NCBI GenBank assembly: GCA_963812795.1
Contig: CAWEWG010000008.1
Coordinates: 84,856 to 148,855, forward strand
DNA from: Hyphomicrobium_A sp963812795
Lineage (GTDB): Bacteria; Pseudomonadota; Alphaproteobacteria; Rhizobiales; Hyphomicrobiaceae
Length of the DNA: 64,000 nucleotides
Direction of reading: 5' to 3'
Positions 34,511 through 42,536 of the stretch are shown in pieces (position 1 is the stretch's first letter; each line of letters opens with the position of its first letter). The notes below the pieces were generated by a model. The model searched no databases and was not told the origin of the DNA. It was given only the letters and a program-made list of their open reading frames with translations. Made by a program: the position numbers and the translations under genes.

Positions 34511-34526
34511 TGTTCCGGGCGGAACA
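34511..34526. promoter_or_regulatory. Perfect palindrome between the cluster and the Rrf2 gene
   Basis: TGTTCCGGGCGGAACA has two exact 7-bp arms around GG, about 208 bp upstream of the Rrf2 start and 299 bp upstream of secreted paralog 4. It could serve either gene. Confidence 0.6.
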
Positions 34527-34733
34527 GGGTGGCTAGTGGTGCACGCAAACAGCGTCGCCCACGGAATAACATCGCGGTTAGAATTGTGCTGCCGTACGGG
34601 CGCTTAGCCTGCTAGGGTAGGGGTTAGGAGACGGAATGCGTGCTCATTCCCGATCCGGCGGGCGCGCGGGCAGTTGCCAAGCCGGTTCGATCGACGTAAC
34701 GCTGGCAAAACCTCGGACAAGATTCAGATTCGC

Positions 34734-35219
34734 ATGCGCCTCAACAAATCCACGAGCCACGCCGTTCGCATCTTGATCGACTGCGCCAAGGCGGAAGGCC
34801 GGCTCATCAAGGTCGCCGAGATCGCCGAGCGGCTCGAGATCACCCCGCAGAACGCCTTCAAGATCGTGCATATGCTGTCGAAGGCCGGCTTCCTCGGCTC
34901 GGTACGCGGACGCCACGGCGGCGTGCGACTGGCCCGCCCGGCGGCGAAGATCCGCATCGGTGATGTGGTGCGCTCGATCGAGACCATGGGCCCCGAGGAG
35001 AAGGGCGCCGGCGGCCGCGGCAGCCTGCACCGCATCGTCGACGACGCCCTGGATGCCTTCATCAGCGTGCTCGACCAGCACACCCTCGAAGACATGGCCG
35101 CCGCCCACCAGGCGCAGGCGAGCCGCGACTCCGGCGGCCGCAGCGGCAAGAATCCCCTGCGCGCCCCCGCGTCCCGCACCCGGCGCGGCCAGCAGTCGGC
35201 CCCGCGGGCGCTTGGTTAA
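34734..35219 (+). CDS. Rrf2-family transcriptional regulator without Fe-S cysteines
   Basis: A 161-residue protein with the Rrf2 N-terminal winged helix (MRLNKSTSHAVRILIDCA, then VAEIAERLEITPQNAFKIVHMLSKAGFLGSVRGRHGGVRLA) and the dimer helix (about 105-130). Rrf2 members such as IscR, NsrR and RirA hold an Fe-S cluster through three cysteines near residues 90-110; here that region has none, and the only cysteine is in the first helix. It may sense something else or act without a cofactor. The C-terminal 35 residues are basic and disordered. It is followed by iron-storage genes and preceded by the palindrome-bearing region. Confidence 0.88.
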   Translation: MRLNKSTSHAVRILIDCAKAEGRLIKVAEIAERLEITPQNAFKIVHMLSKAGFLGSVRGRHGGVRLARPAAKIRIGDVVRSIETMGPEEKGAGGRGSLHRIVDDALDAFISVLDQHTLEDMAAAHQAQASRDSGGRSGKNPLRAPASRTRRGQQSAPRALG

Positions 35220-35311
35220 CGCCACGGTTGTAACCGGCGGAACTGCGCCCTCACGGCCGCTCGCTAAAACGTGCGGCGTATCAGCCCTTGACATACGCTG
35301 CCGGGGCTTCA

Positions 35312-35329
35312 AAAGTTGAAATCGACTTT
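35312..35329. promoter_or_regulatory. Candidate iron-response operator upstream of bfd
   Basis: AAAGTTGAA and ATCGACTTT form an 18-bp palindrome with seven of nine pairs matching, 53 bp upstream of the bfd start. A TTGACA hexamer lies at 35288-35293, so the palindrome sits in the promoter. Iron-storage genes of rhizobia are commonly controlled by Irr or RirA; that this is such a site is an inference. Confidence 0.4.
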
Positions 35330-35381
35330 CCATATTTAAGGCTCGCGCGGCCTTGGAGAAAACGCGCGCAAGGGTGCTCCG

Positions 35382-35723
35382 ATGATCGTCTGTTCCTGTA
35401 CCGTCATTTCTGACCGCGACATCGAAGGTGCGCTGCTCGAAATCTTGCGCGCGCCTGATGCGCCAATTCCGACTCCCGGCATCGTCTATCGTCATCTCTC
35501 CAAGCGGATGAACTGCTGCGGCTGCGCGCCGCTCGCCGTCGAGACGATTTACAACAAGGTTGAAGAGCTCGAGAAGAAAGGGCTGATTTGCCCCACCATT
35601 TGCGCATCGACGCGCAGCAAGCTTCTCGAGTTCACCTCGCGCCGTTCGATCTCGCGCAGCGGCGCGAAGAATTCTGAGTCGGAGACTCAGGGTTCAGAGG
35701 ATAGCGTTCGCAAAATTGCCTGA
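35382..35723 (+). CDS. bfd: Bacterioferritin-associated ferredoxin-like (2Fe-2S) protein
   Basis: Bfd delivers electrons to bacterioferritin to release stored iron. The 113-residue protein starts with the Cys4-Ser-Cys6 pair (MIVCSC) and has the second pair Cys45/Cys48 in NCCGCAP, the four ligands of the [2Fe-2S] cluster, with one extra cysteine at 46. The N-terminal 75 residues cover the Bfd domain; the C-terminal 35 are Ser/Arg/Glu-rich and extra. It is followed by bfr after about 160 bp, the usual functional pair. A palindrome upstream may mediate iron control. Confidence 0.9.
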   Translation: MIVCSCTVISDRDIEGALLEILRAPDAPIPTPGIVYRHLSKRMNCCGCAPLAVETIYNKVEELEKKGLICPTICASTRSKLLEFTSRRSISRSGAKNSESETQGSEDSVRKIA

Positions 35724-35886
35724 GCGAGCGCGTCGGCGTTTTTTACGCTGGCATCGTCTGCATTAACCAACCACAATCGCCCTCGCGTCCTCGTTCGAGG
35801 AACGCTGCACTGAGTCATGTCGCGGCCAGCCCGCCGATTACTCAGCTATCCCAATACGAATCCGCCAGGCACGGAAGAGGGCAGCC

Positions 35887-36384
35887 ATGAAAGGCAATAA
35901 GGAAGTTATCGATGCGCTGAATTTTGCTCTGAAGTTGGAGCTCGGCGCGGTCAATCAGTACTGGCTGCATTATCGTCGTCTCGACGACTGGGGCTACACG
36001 AAGATCGCCAAGAAGGAGCGCGAAGAGTCCATCGAGGAGATGCATCACGCCGACAAGCTGATCACGCGCATCATTTTCCTCGAGGGCTTCCCCAAGATGC
36101 AGGAGATCGCACCGATGATGATCGGCGAGAACCTGAAGGAAGTTCTCGAGTGTGACCTGAAGGGCGAGTACATCGCGCAGGAGTTCTACTCCAAGGCGCG
36201 CGAGCTGTGCCGGCAGCACAAGGACTATGTGTCCATGGACCTGTTCGAGGAGCTGCTCAAGGATGAGGAGGGCCACATCGACTTCATCGAGACGCAGCTC
36301 GATCTATTGAAGAGCATCGGTATTCAGAACTACGGGCAACTGCAGGCCGCCTCGGCCGACAAGGTCGAAGGCCACGCGGACTGA
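35887..36384 (+). CDS. bfr: Bacterioferritin
   Basis: Bfr forms a 24-subunit haem-containing iron-storage shell. The 165-residue length is typical. The haem-ligand Met52 is seen in EEMHHADKLITRIIFLEG, and the ferroxidase ligands Glu18, Glu51 and His54 together with the second-half Glu residues in CDLKGEYIAQE and EEGHIDFIE are present. It follows bfd on the same strand; about 160 bp separates them, so it may have its own promoter. Confidence 0.95.
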   Translation: MKGNKEVIDALNFALKLELGAVNQYWLHYRRLDDWGYTKIAKKEREESIEEMHHADKLITRIIFLEGFPKMQEIAPMMIGENLKEVLECDLKGEYIAQEFYSKARELCRQHKDYVSMDLFEELLKDEEGHIDFIETQLDLLKSIGIQNYGQLQAASADKVEGHAD

Positions 36385-36399
36385 GTGCGCAGAGGCGGC

Positions 36400-37746
36400 T
36401 TAGGAGCCGTAGCGTTCGGCATCGAGGGCGCGGAAGTGTCCGCGCCCTTGCAGCCAAACCATCAGCATCAGCGCCGGGATGGCGGTGAGCGAGGTGCCGA
36501 GGAAAAACAGCGGCCAGCCAAGCGCCGCGGCGGCAAACCCGGTTCCAGCCGAGAACAGCGTGCGCCCCGTCGAGGCGAGCGCCGTGAGCAGCGCGTATTG
36601 CGTCGCCGTGTGCAGTGGATTGCGGCAGAGCGCCGAGAGGTAGGCGACGAAGATCACCGTGCCGATGGCGCCGCAGAAGTTCTCGACGATGATGGCGACG
36701 GTCAGCGCCTCGGGGCTCGGGGTCTGGTAGCCGAGCCAGATGAACGCCAGGTTGGAGAACATCTGCAGGAAGGCGGCGATCCACAGCGCGGTGACGAGGG
36801 GCAGCGCGCGCGCCACTGCCCCGCCGACAAAGCCCCCGACCAGCAGCGCGGCGAGGCCGACGCCTTTGACGATCGCCGCGTACATGGCCTTCGTGTAGCC
36901 GAGCGACAATACGAACGGCGCCGTCATCGTACCCGCGAGCGCGTCGCACAGTTTGAACAGGATGACGAACAGCAGGATGGCGATTGCCGCATCGCGAACG
37001 AGGAACTCAGAAAAGGAATCCCGCGCGGTCGCATAAAGACGCTCGATCGGACTTCCTTGGGGCGCATCGCGGAGATCCGTCTTCGGCTCGCGCGCGACGA
37101 GTGCCGCGAACAATCCGACGAGCACCAGCAGAGCCGCGGCGGCATAGGCGAGCGGCCACACCGCTTCTTTCGACAGGCCGTACGATTCGAGCCACGCACT
37201 GAAGCCGATGACGCCGGCGCCCGAGGCGAGCATGCCGATGCGATAGGCGGCGACGTAACCCGCCATGCCCGCCGCCTGCTCGTCTACGGGCAGGCTCTGC
37301 ACGCGATAGGCATCGACGACGATGTCCTGCGTCGCCGAGGCAAAAGCGACGATGAGTGCGCCCAGGCCGATCATCCACGGCGCATTTATGGGATCGCGCG
37401 TGCCGAGGAAGACAATTGCCGCCATCAGGACGAGCTGCGAGGCGATGAGCCAGGCGCGGCGCCTTCCGAAGCGACGTGAGAGGCCCGGCACCTGCCAAGC
37501 GTCCACCACCGGCGCCCAGATGAATTTCAGGGTGTAGGGGAGGCCGGCCAGCGACAAAAGACCGATCGTCCCCAGGTCGACGCCGCTGTCCGACATCCAC
37601 ACGCGCAGCGTCTCGCCCGAGAGTGCCAGCGGCAGACCGGCGGAAAAGCCGAGCAGCATGACGACGAGCACGCCGGGGCGCAGGTAGACCGTCAGGGCGG
37701 AGAGGTATGATGGTTTCTGCGGATCGCTTGTCGTCGGGGCGCTCAT
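36400..37746 (-). CDS. ampG: AmpG-family muropeptide/MFS permease
   Basis: A 448-residue major-facilitator protein with about 12 membrane helices. It begins with the AmpG-type block LLGFSAGLPLALSGETLRVWMSDSGVDLGTIGLLSLAGLPYTLKFIWAPVVD and carries the loop GRRRAWL. AmpG imports GlcNAc-anhydroMurNAc peptides for cell-wall recycling and can affect beta-lactamase induction. The transporter family is clear; the exact substrate is inferred from homology. It is convergent with bfr (15 bp gap) and divergent from glpK. Confidence 0.88.
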   Translation of the reverse strand: MSAPTTSDPQKPSYLSALTVYLRPGVLVVMLLGFSAGLPLALSGETLRVWMSDSGVDLGTIGLLSLAGLPYTLKFIWAPVVDAWQVPGLSRRFGRRRAWLIASQLVLMAAIVFLGTRDPINAPWMIGLGALIVAFASATQDIVVDAYRVQSLPVDEQAAGMAGYVAAYRIGMLASGAGVIGFSAWLESYGLSKEAVWPLAYAAAALLVLVGLFAALVAREPKTDLRDAPQGSPIERLYATARDSFSEFLVRDAAIAILLFVILFKLCDALAGTMTAPFVLSLGYTKAMYAAIVKGVGLAALLVGGFVGGAVARALPLVTALWIAAFLQMFSNLAFIWLGYQTPSPEALTVAIIVENFCGAIGTVIFVAYLSALCRNPLHTATQYALLTALASTGRTLFSAGTGFAAAALGWPLFFLGTSLTAIPALMLMVWLQGRGHFRALDAERYGS

Positions 37747-37857
37747 ACGTGGATCGGCTCCGATGGGAATGGCGGGCAGGGCTTGCTACTAAGGCGTGGC
37801 GCATCTGTCGATGGCAGAAGTGACCGCAGTGCGGCGTTAAGCAACCGGGAGGGCGGC

Positions 37858-39345
37858 ATGGGGCGCTACGTGCTGGCGATCGACCAGGGGACGACGTCAT
37901 CGCGCGCGCTTTTGTTCGACGCGGCCTGTCAGGTGGCCGCCGTCGCGCAAAAGGAGTTCACCCAGCATTTCCCGCGCTCAGGTTGGGTCGAGCACGACGC
38001 CGAGGAAATTTGGTCCAGCGTGCTGGCGACCGCCCGCGAGGCCGTCGCCAAGGCTGGCGGCCCGCACGCCATCGTCGGCATCGGCATCTCCAACCAGCGC
38101 GAGACGTCGATCGTCTGGGAGCGGGCAACGGGGCGGCCGATCCATAATGCCATCGTCTGGCAGGATCGGCGCACGGCGGAAGTCTGCGAGGCGCTGCGTG
38201 CCGCCGGCCACGAGCGCGTGGTGACCGAGAAGACCGGGCTGCTGCTCGATCCATATTTTTCAGCGACCAAGATCGCCTGGATCCTCGATCACGTCCCCGG
38301 CGCGCGCCAACGCGCCGAGCGCAGCGAGCTCGCCTTCGGCACTGTCGACTGCTTTCTGTTGTGGCGCCTGACGGGCGGTCGCGTGCACGCAACCGACGTG
38401 ACCAACGCCGCGCGCACCTGCCTGCTCGACATTCGCACCGGCCGCTGGGACGACAAGCTGCTCGACATTTTCCGCGTGCCGCGCGCGCTGCTTCCCGAGC
38501 TGCGTGACAACGCGGCGGAGTTTGGCGCCACCGAGGCGGAGCTGCTCGGCGCCTCGATACCCATTCGTGGCATGGCCGGCGATCAGCAGGCGGCGACTAT
38601 CGGACAGGCGTGCTTCACGCCGGGCATGCTGAAGTCGACGTACGGAACCGGCTGCTTTGCGGTGCTCAACACCGGCAGCGAAGCGATCGCCTCCAAGCAT
38701 CGGCTGCTGACCACCATCGCCTATCAGCTCGGCGGCAACCGCACGTACGCGCTGGAGGGCTCGATCTTCGTCGCCGGCGCCGCGGTGCAGTGGCTGCGCG
38801 ACGGCTTGAAGGTCATCGCGCGCGCCTCCGAGGCCGGCGGCATGGCGGCCCGCGCGGATGCCGAGCAGGATGTGGTGCTGGTGCCGGCGTTCGTCGGTCT
38901 CGGCGCGCCGTATTGGGATCCCGATTGCCGCGGCGCGTTGTTCGGCCTAACGCGCAACACCGGCCCTAACGAGCTGGCGCGCGCCGCGCTGCAGTCGGTG
39001 TGCTTCCAAACCTATGACCTGCTGCAAGCGATGCGCGCCGATTGCCCGGCGGCGGCGCGTGCTGTGTTGCGGGCCGATGGCGGCATGGCGGCGTGCGATT
39101 GGACGATGCAGCGGCTGGCCGACATCATCGATGCGCCTGTCGACCGGCCGAAGGTGGTGGAGACGACGGCCCTGGGCGCGGCCTATCTCGCCGGCCTGCA
39201 AGCCGGCTTCTATCCCGAGCCGGCCCGCTTCGCCGATATGTGGTCGCTCGACAGGCGCTTCACGCCCGGCATGCCGGCGGCCGAGCGCTCGCGCCTCCTC
39301 TCCTCCTGGCACGACGCCGTCGCGCGAACGCTGACTCGTAGGTAG
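37858..39345 (+). CDS. glpK: Glycerol kinase
   Basis: GlpK phosphorylates glycerol to sn-glycerol-3-phosphate with ATP. The 495-residue length is normal. Visible FGGY-family marks are the phosphate-binding DQGTTSSR at 9-16, WFEHDAEEIW-like WVEHDAEEIW near 49-58, NQRETS(I)VWER near 79-89, TYGTGCF near 260-266 and the C-terminal ADGGMAACDWTMQRLADI near 405-423. The ATG at 37858 follows GGGAGGGCGGC. No glpF or glpD is adjacent. It is divergent from ampG. Confidence 0.95.
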   Translation: MGRYVLAIDQGTTSSRALLFDAACQVAAVAQKEFTQHFPRSGWVEHDAEEIWSSVLATAREAVAKAGGPHAIVGIGISNQRETSIVWERATGRPIHNAIVWQDRRTAEVCEALRAAGHERVVTEKTGLLLDPYFSATKIAWILDHVPGARQRAERSELAFGTVDCFLLWRLTGGRVHATDVTNAARTCLLDIRTGRWDDKLLDIFRVPRALLPELRDNAAEFGATEAELLGASIPIRGMAGDQQAATIGQACFTPGMLKSTYGTGCFAVLNTGSEAIASKHRLLTTIAYQLGGNRTYALEGSIFVAGAAVQWLRDGLKVIARASEAGGMAARADAEQDVVLVPAFVGLGAPYWDPDCRGALFGLTRNTGPNELARAALQSVCFQTYDLLQAMRADCPAAARAVLRADGGMAACDWTMQRLADIIDAPVDRPKVVETTALGAAYLAGLQAGFYPEPARFADMWSLDRRFTPGMPAAERSRLLSSWHDAVARTLTRR

Positions 39346-39366
39346 TGAGATAGAAAGTGCTCCTCC

Positions 39367-39490
39367 TGGATCCCGGATCGCGCTCGGCGATGCCTCGCGT
39401 GTCCGGGATGACAGCTAGTGCGCGCGTCGTCTCAATCCGACTGTCATCCCGGACGAGTGACGGCGCAGCCGGAACAAGATCCGGGACCCA
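39367..39490. repeat. Intergenic palindromic repeat element (about 124 bp)
   Basis: Four half-units in inverted order (TGGATCCCGGATC, GTCCGGGATGACA, TGTCATCCCGGAC, GATCCGGGACCCA) make the whole element an imperfect large palindrome between the convergent glpK and cyclase genes. Short dispersed elements built on TCATCCCGGA are, as I recall, common in Hyphomicrobiales genomes. It may double as a bidirectional terminator. Confidence 0.7.
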
Positions 39491-39516
39491 GCACAAAATG
39501 CGTCGAAGACACGAAC

Positions 39517-40278
39517 CTAGCGGATGACGGCGACGACGCGGGCGGGGGCGGCGGAGGCGCCGACGATGCGTAACGGGAACACCATCACTTCGAAGCCGTG
39601 CGGCGGCAGCGCGCCGAGGTTGGTGAGTTGCTCCATGTGCCAATAGGGGCGCCGCTGGCCGACGCGGTGCGCCTCCCAGAACAGCGTGTCGTCGTTGTTT
39701 TCTTTCGAACGGGCGATTTGCGCGCGGAACGGCAAATCCCATCCCCACTGGTCGATGCCCATGACGGTGGGGCCGCGGTCGAGCAGCCATTCGGTCGCCG
39801 CGGCGCTCATGCCGGTGCCGCGTTTCCAGAATTCCTTGGTGCCCATCAGCTTATCGCGTCCGGTGCGGATCAGCACGATGGTGCGTTCGTCCAGCGCGGC
39901 ACCGGCCTTGGCCAGCGCCGCCTCGAGGTCGGCGGGCGTAATGGCGTCGTCGTCGGCCTTGTGCGTGAGGTCGAGAACGACACCGGGACCGATGCATTTC
40001 TCCAGCGGCATCTCGTCGATGGTCTGCGCGCGCGTGCCGCCCGACGTCGGCCCGTAGTGCCACGGCGCATCGATGTGTGTCGTCGAATGCACGCCCATCT
40101 TGGCGATGGTGTCGTCGGCCCAGCCGACGAAATCGCGCGGAAAAAGCCGCGCTGGCAGCCCCAGCAGCCACACGAGGAGCTTGGCCGCGCGATGCGGCTT
40201 GTGGCGGATGCGCACCTGCATGAAATGCGGATCGCCCTTGTTGAACTGGATCGGTTTGCTGAGATCGATGACTTTCAT
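39517..40278 (-). CDS. Cyclase family protein (kynurenine-formamidase-like metal hydrolase)
   Basis: A 253-residue protein of the cyclase/KynB family, with the metal-binding motif HSTTHIDAPWHY near residues 65-76 (family pattern HxGTHxDxPxH, with Thr in place of Gly) and the later GIDQWGWD region. Members hydrolyse formamides or lactone-like rings; the exact substrate is unknown. The start at 40278 coincides with MKVIDLSKPI. It lies 8 bp after the FAH-family gene on the same strand, so the two are an operon, perhaps for degrading an aromatic or cyclic acid. Confidence 0.87.
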   Translation of the reverse strand: MKVIDLSKPIQFNKGDPHFMQVRIRHKPHRAAKLLVWLLGLPARLFPRDFVGWADDTIAKMGVHSTTHIDAPWHYGPTSGGTRAQTIDEMPLEKCIGPGVVLDLTHKADDDAITPADLEAALAKAGAALDERTIVLIRTGRDKLMGTKEFWKRGTGMSAAATEWLLDRGPTVMGIDQWGWDLPFRAQIARSKENNDDTLFWEAHRVGQRRPYWHMEQLTNLGALPPHGFEVMVFPLRIVGASAAPARVVAVIR

Positions 40279-40285
40279 GCTGCCT

Positions 40286-41245
40286 CTAGTCGATGCGGTT
40301 CGATAGGGTGCCGATGCCGTCGATGGCGAGCGCGATGGTGTCGCCGCGTTCGAGCAGCCGTCCATGCTCGATGCCGCTGCCGCCGGGCAGAGTCCCGGTA
40401 CCGAACAGCTCGCCGGGATATAGCTGCTCGCCGCAACTGGCGTGCGCCAGCACCTCGCCGAGCGACCAGCGGGCGTCGCGCGTTGCGCATTTGGCGACCA
40501 GCGCGCCGTTGAGATGCACGCTGCCCGTGAGTGTACGCCAACGCGGCAGGATCTCGTCGGCACTGACGACGACGCTCGACATGGCCGAGCGGAAGTGCTT
40601 GGACTTCTGCGGGCCGAAGCCGGAGCTCATCTCGTCAAGCTGGACGTCGCGCGCGGAAAAGTCGTTGAGCACGACGAAGCCGCCGATGGCAGCCTCGGCA
40701 GTCGCCGGGTCGGCGTCGCGCAACGGACGGGCAAGGACGAAACCGAGCTCGAGCTCGTAGTCGAGCGCCTGCGCGTACGGCGGCACGGCAATATCGTCGC
40801 CATCGGTCGCGAACGTCAGATGATTGCCCATGTAGTAGATCGGTTGCCGGTGCCACAGCGCGTGCGGCTTGAGCTTAGGGAAGGTGCGGCGCGTCACCGT
40901 CTCGTACGCGGCGACGAGAGGGGCGACGGCGGGCATGAAGCGGCGCACGAAGCCGCGCGCGGCATCGACGGCATGTGCCTCATACAACATAAAATCGCGA
41001 AACGAGCGCGGCTCGAACGGCAATCGGGCGGAGCCGCCCGCCGTCGGCGCCACCTCACCGGCCGCCTCCGCCAGGCGTTCGCGAACCTCCGGCGGGAGCG
41101 CCAGGAGGCCGATCACGTCGTCGACAACGCCTTGATCGAATGAGGGGATTTCAGCCGCTGCAGCGGCCGCCGGCACCCAACCCTGCGGCGTCTGCAACTC
41201 GACGCGCGTTGTGCCGCCGCCGGCTTTGACGCGCCGCAACCTCAT
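40286..41245 (-). CDS. Fumarylacetoacetate hydrolase family protein
   Basis: A 319-residue FAH-superfamily enzyme. The C-terminal catalytic region shows YELELGFVLARPLRD (metal-ligand glutamates), GFVVLNDFSARDVQ, KSKHFRSAMSS and the family end GTGTLPGGSGIEHGRLLERGD. These enzymes cleave C-C bonds of beta-diketo acids or act as hydratases or decarboxylases in aromatic catabolism. It is the first gene of a two-gene operon with the cyclase-type hydrolase, which supports a shared catabolic pathway of unknown substrate. Confidence 0.9.
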   Translation of the reverse strand: MRLRRVKAGGGTTRVELQTPQGWVPAAAAAAEIPSFDQGVVDDVIGLLALPPEVRERLAEAAGEVAPTAGGSARLPFEPRSFRDFMLYEAHAVDAARGFVRRFMPAVAPLVAAYETVTRRTFPKLKPHALWHRQPIYYMGNHLTFATDGDDIAVPPYAQALDYELELGFVLARPLRDADPATAEAAIGGFVVLNDFSARDVQLDEMSSGFGPQKSKHFRSAMSSVVVSADEILPRWRTLTGSVHLNGALVAKCATRDARWSLGEVLAHASCGEQLYPGELFGTGTLPGGSGIEHGRLLERGDTIALAIDGIGTLSNRID

Positions 41246-41366
41246 GCCGACAACGCCGCTTCAAGTCTGGCTCTCATTGTCCTCACCGCCTTTAGACTTT
41301 CGGAACGGGCGAATACGTACGACGTTGTACGAGGTTCGGCGTTTTTCTTTGAGGAGAGGAAACAGC

Positions 41367-41705
41367 ATGACAAAAACCAGAACAATAACGATGGGTATCT
41401 TTGCCGCGGCGGCACTTGCGCTCAGTGCCGGTGCCGCGTTCGCCGACCACTTCGTCGGCACGTGGAAGGTGAAGGATTCGGGCGGCAAGGACTTCAATAT
41501 CGTCGTGGCGAAAGATGGCACAGCCAGCGCCGACCGCAGTGGCGAAGGCATGAAAGGCACGTGGGCCGAGGAAGGCGACGCCGTGACGATCACCTGGGAC
41601 ACCGGCTGGAAGACCAAGATCGCCAAGGACGGCGATGGCTACAAGAAGACGGCCTACGAGGGCGACGCGGAAAAGAGCTCGTCGGCTGCCGAGAAGGCGA
41701 AGTAA
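41367..41705 (+). CDS. Small secreted protein with a lipocalin-like strand pattern
   Basis: A 112-residue product with a clear signal peptide (ITMGIFAAAALALSAGAAFA, cut before DHFVGTW) and a mature chain of alternating short beta strands: FVGTWKVKDSGGKDFNIVVAKDGTASADRSGEGMKGTWAEEGDAVTITW. The G-T-W start followed by repeated strands resembles small lipocalin-like or META-like domains, but I do not assign a family. The tail is Lys/Ser-rich. Start ATG 41367 follows GAGGAGAGGA. A strong hairpin follows the stop. Confidence 0.7.
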   Translation: MTKTRTITMGIFAAAALALSAGAAFADHFVGTWKVKDSGGKDFNIVVAKDGTASADRSGEGMKGTWAEEGDAVTITWDTGWKTKIAKDGDGYKKTAYEGDAEKSSSAAEKAK

Positions 41706-41715
41706 TGCGAGGGGC

Positions 41716-41737
41716 GGGGCGCCGATGACGGCGCCCC
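41716..41737 (+). terminator. GC hairpin after the small secreted gene
   Basis: GGGGCGCC and GGCGCCCC form a perfect 8-bp stem around a 6-base loop, 11 bp after the stop, followed by GTTGTT, a weak T-rich tail. Confidence 0.65.
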
Positions 41738-41767
41738 GTTGTTCAACGCGGAGAGCGGGAGGCGGAA

Positions 41768-42061
41768 ATGGTCATCGGCTGGTCGCAGATCGTCGTGTGG
41801 CTCATCGTCGGGCTTATCGGCGGCACGCTCGTCGGCGCGCTGGTGCGCGGCCAGCGCGAGGGTTTCGGCTGGTGGACCAATCTCGGCATCGGGCTCGTCG
41901 GTGCGCTGATGGGTGGCGTGCTGTTCCGCCTGTTCAACATTCTTCCCGGTCTGGAGACCATCGCCGTGTCGCTGCGCGATGTCCTGTCGGCGGTGATCGG
42001 CGCCATGCTGTTCCTCGCCGGTCTGTGGGCTTGGCACAAGTATTACGGCACGCCGCTTTGA
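41768..42061 (+). CDS. GlsB/YeaQ/YmgE-family small membrane protein
   Basis: A 97-residue protein with three hydrophobic helices (about 6-26, 36-56 and 68-90) and Gly-rich helix packing (LIVGLIGGTLVGALVRG, IGLVGALMGGVLF), the mark of the transglycosylase-associated/GlsB family. These proteins are induced by stress in several bacteria; the mechanism is unknown. The ribosome binding site gggaggcggaa precedes ATG 41768. The stop overlaps the next gene by 4 bp. Confidence 0.83.
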   Translation: MVIGWSQIVVWLIVGLIGGTLVGALVRGQREGFGWWTNLGIGLVGALMGGVLFRLFNILPGLETIAVSLRDVLSAVIGAMLFLAGLWAWHKYYGTPL

Positions 42062-42531
42062 CCGCGCGGATCGTCAACGTTGACCATATCTCGGTGCGCG
42101 TTTCCGACTTTGCCAGATCGAAGGCGTTCTACGGCAGGCTGTTCGCCTTCCTCGGCTTCAAAGTGCTCGACGAGATGGCCGACGCCATCGGCTGGACCAA
42201 CAGCAAGACGCGCTACTGGATCGGTCAGGCGGATGCGCGGAGCGGGAACCACAAGTATCGGATCGGCGACGTCGGGCTGCATCACCTCGGTTTCGAATTG
42301 CGCAGCCGCAAAGACGTCGACGCGCTGCAGGCGTTCGTGAAAAAGCTGGGCGCGACTATCGTCGATCCGGCGGGCGAATATTATGATGATTACTACGCCG
42401 TGTTCTTCCTCGACCCCGACGGACTGAAGCTCGAGGGCATGAAGTGGGGCGAGAAGACGGAACAGGCGAAGCGCAAACGCGCCGCCGGGAAGAAGGCGAA
42501 AGCCAAGAAGGCGCGCACGAAAGCCGGCTAA
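42058..42531 (+). CDS. VOC-family protein with Lys/Ala-rich tail
   Basis: A 157-residue glyoxalase-fold protein: VNVDHISVRVSDFARSKAFYGRLFAFLGF at the N-terminus, then HHLGFELRSRKDVDALQAFVKKLGA and the YYAVFFLDPDGLKLEGM end. The last 25 residues are almost all Lys, Ala and Arg, which could bind nucleic acid or be disordered. The likely start is TTG 42058, overlapping the stop of the GlsB-like gene; there is no clear ribosome binding site, so coupling to the upstream gene is probable. The substrate is unknown. Confidence 0.78.
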   Translation: MTARIVNVDHISVRVSDFARSKAFYGRLFAFLGFKVLDEMADAIGWTNSKTRYWIGQADARSGNHKYRIGDVGLHHLGFELRSRKDVDALQAFVKKLGATIVDPAGEYYDDYYAVFFLDPDGLKLEGMKWGEKTEQAKRKRAAGKKAKAKKARTKAG

Positions 42532-42536
42532 ACGTG

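Larger units (their letters stand above)
34213..34733. other. 521-bp divergent region with two perfect palindromes, no gene
   Basis: The region between secreted paralog 4 and the Rrf2 gene holds two perfect copies of the 16-bp palindrome (34293 and 34511). Frames through it give no recognisable protein. AT-richer DNA around 34410-34430 and 34560-34580 may hold promoters for either direction. Confidence 0.5.

Noticed and set aside
34511..34526. The palindrome taken as an alphaproteobacterial LexA box.
   Set aside because: The alphaproteobacterial LexA box is a direct repeat (GTTC-N7-GTTC); the site here is an inverted repeat with a 2-bp centre.
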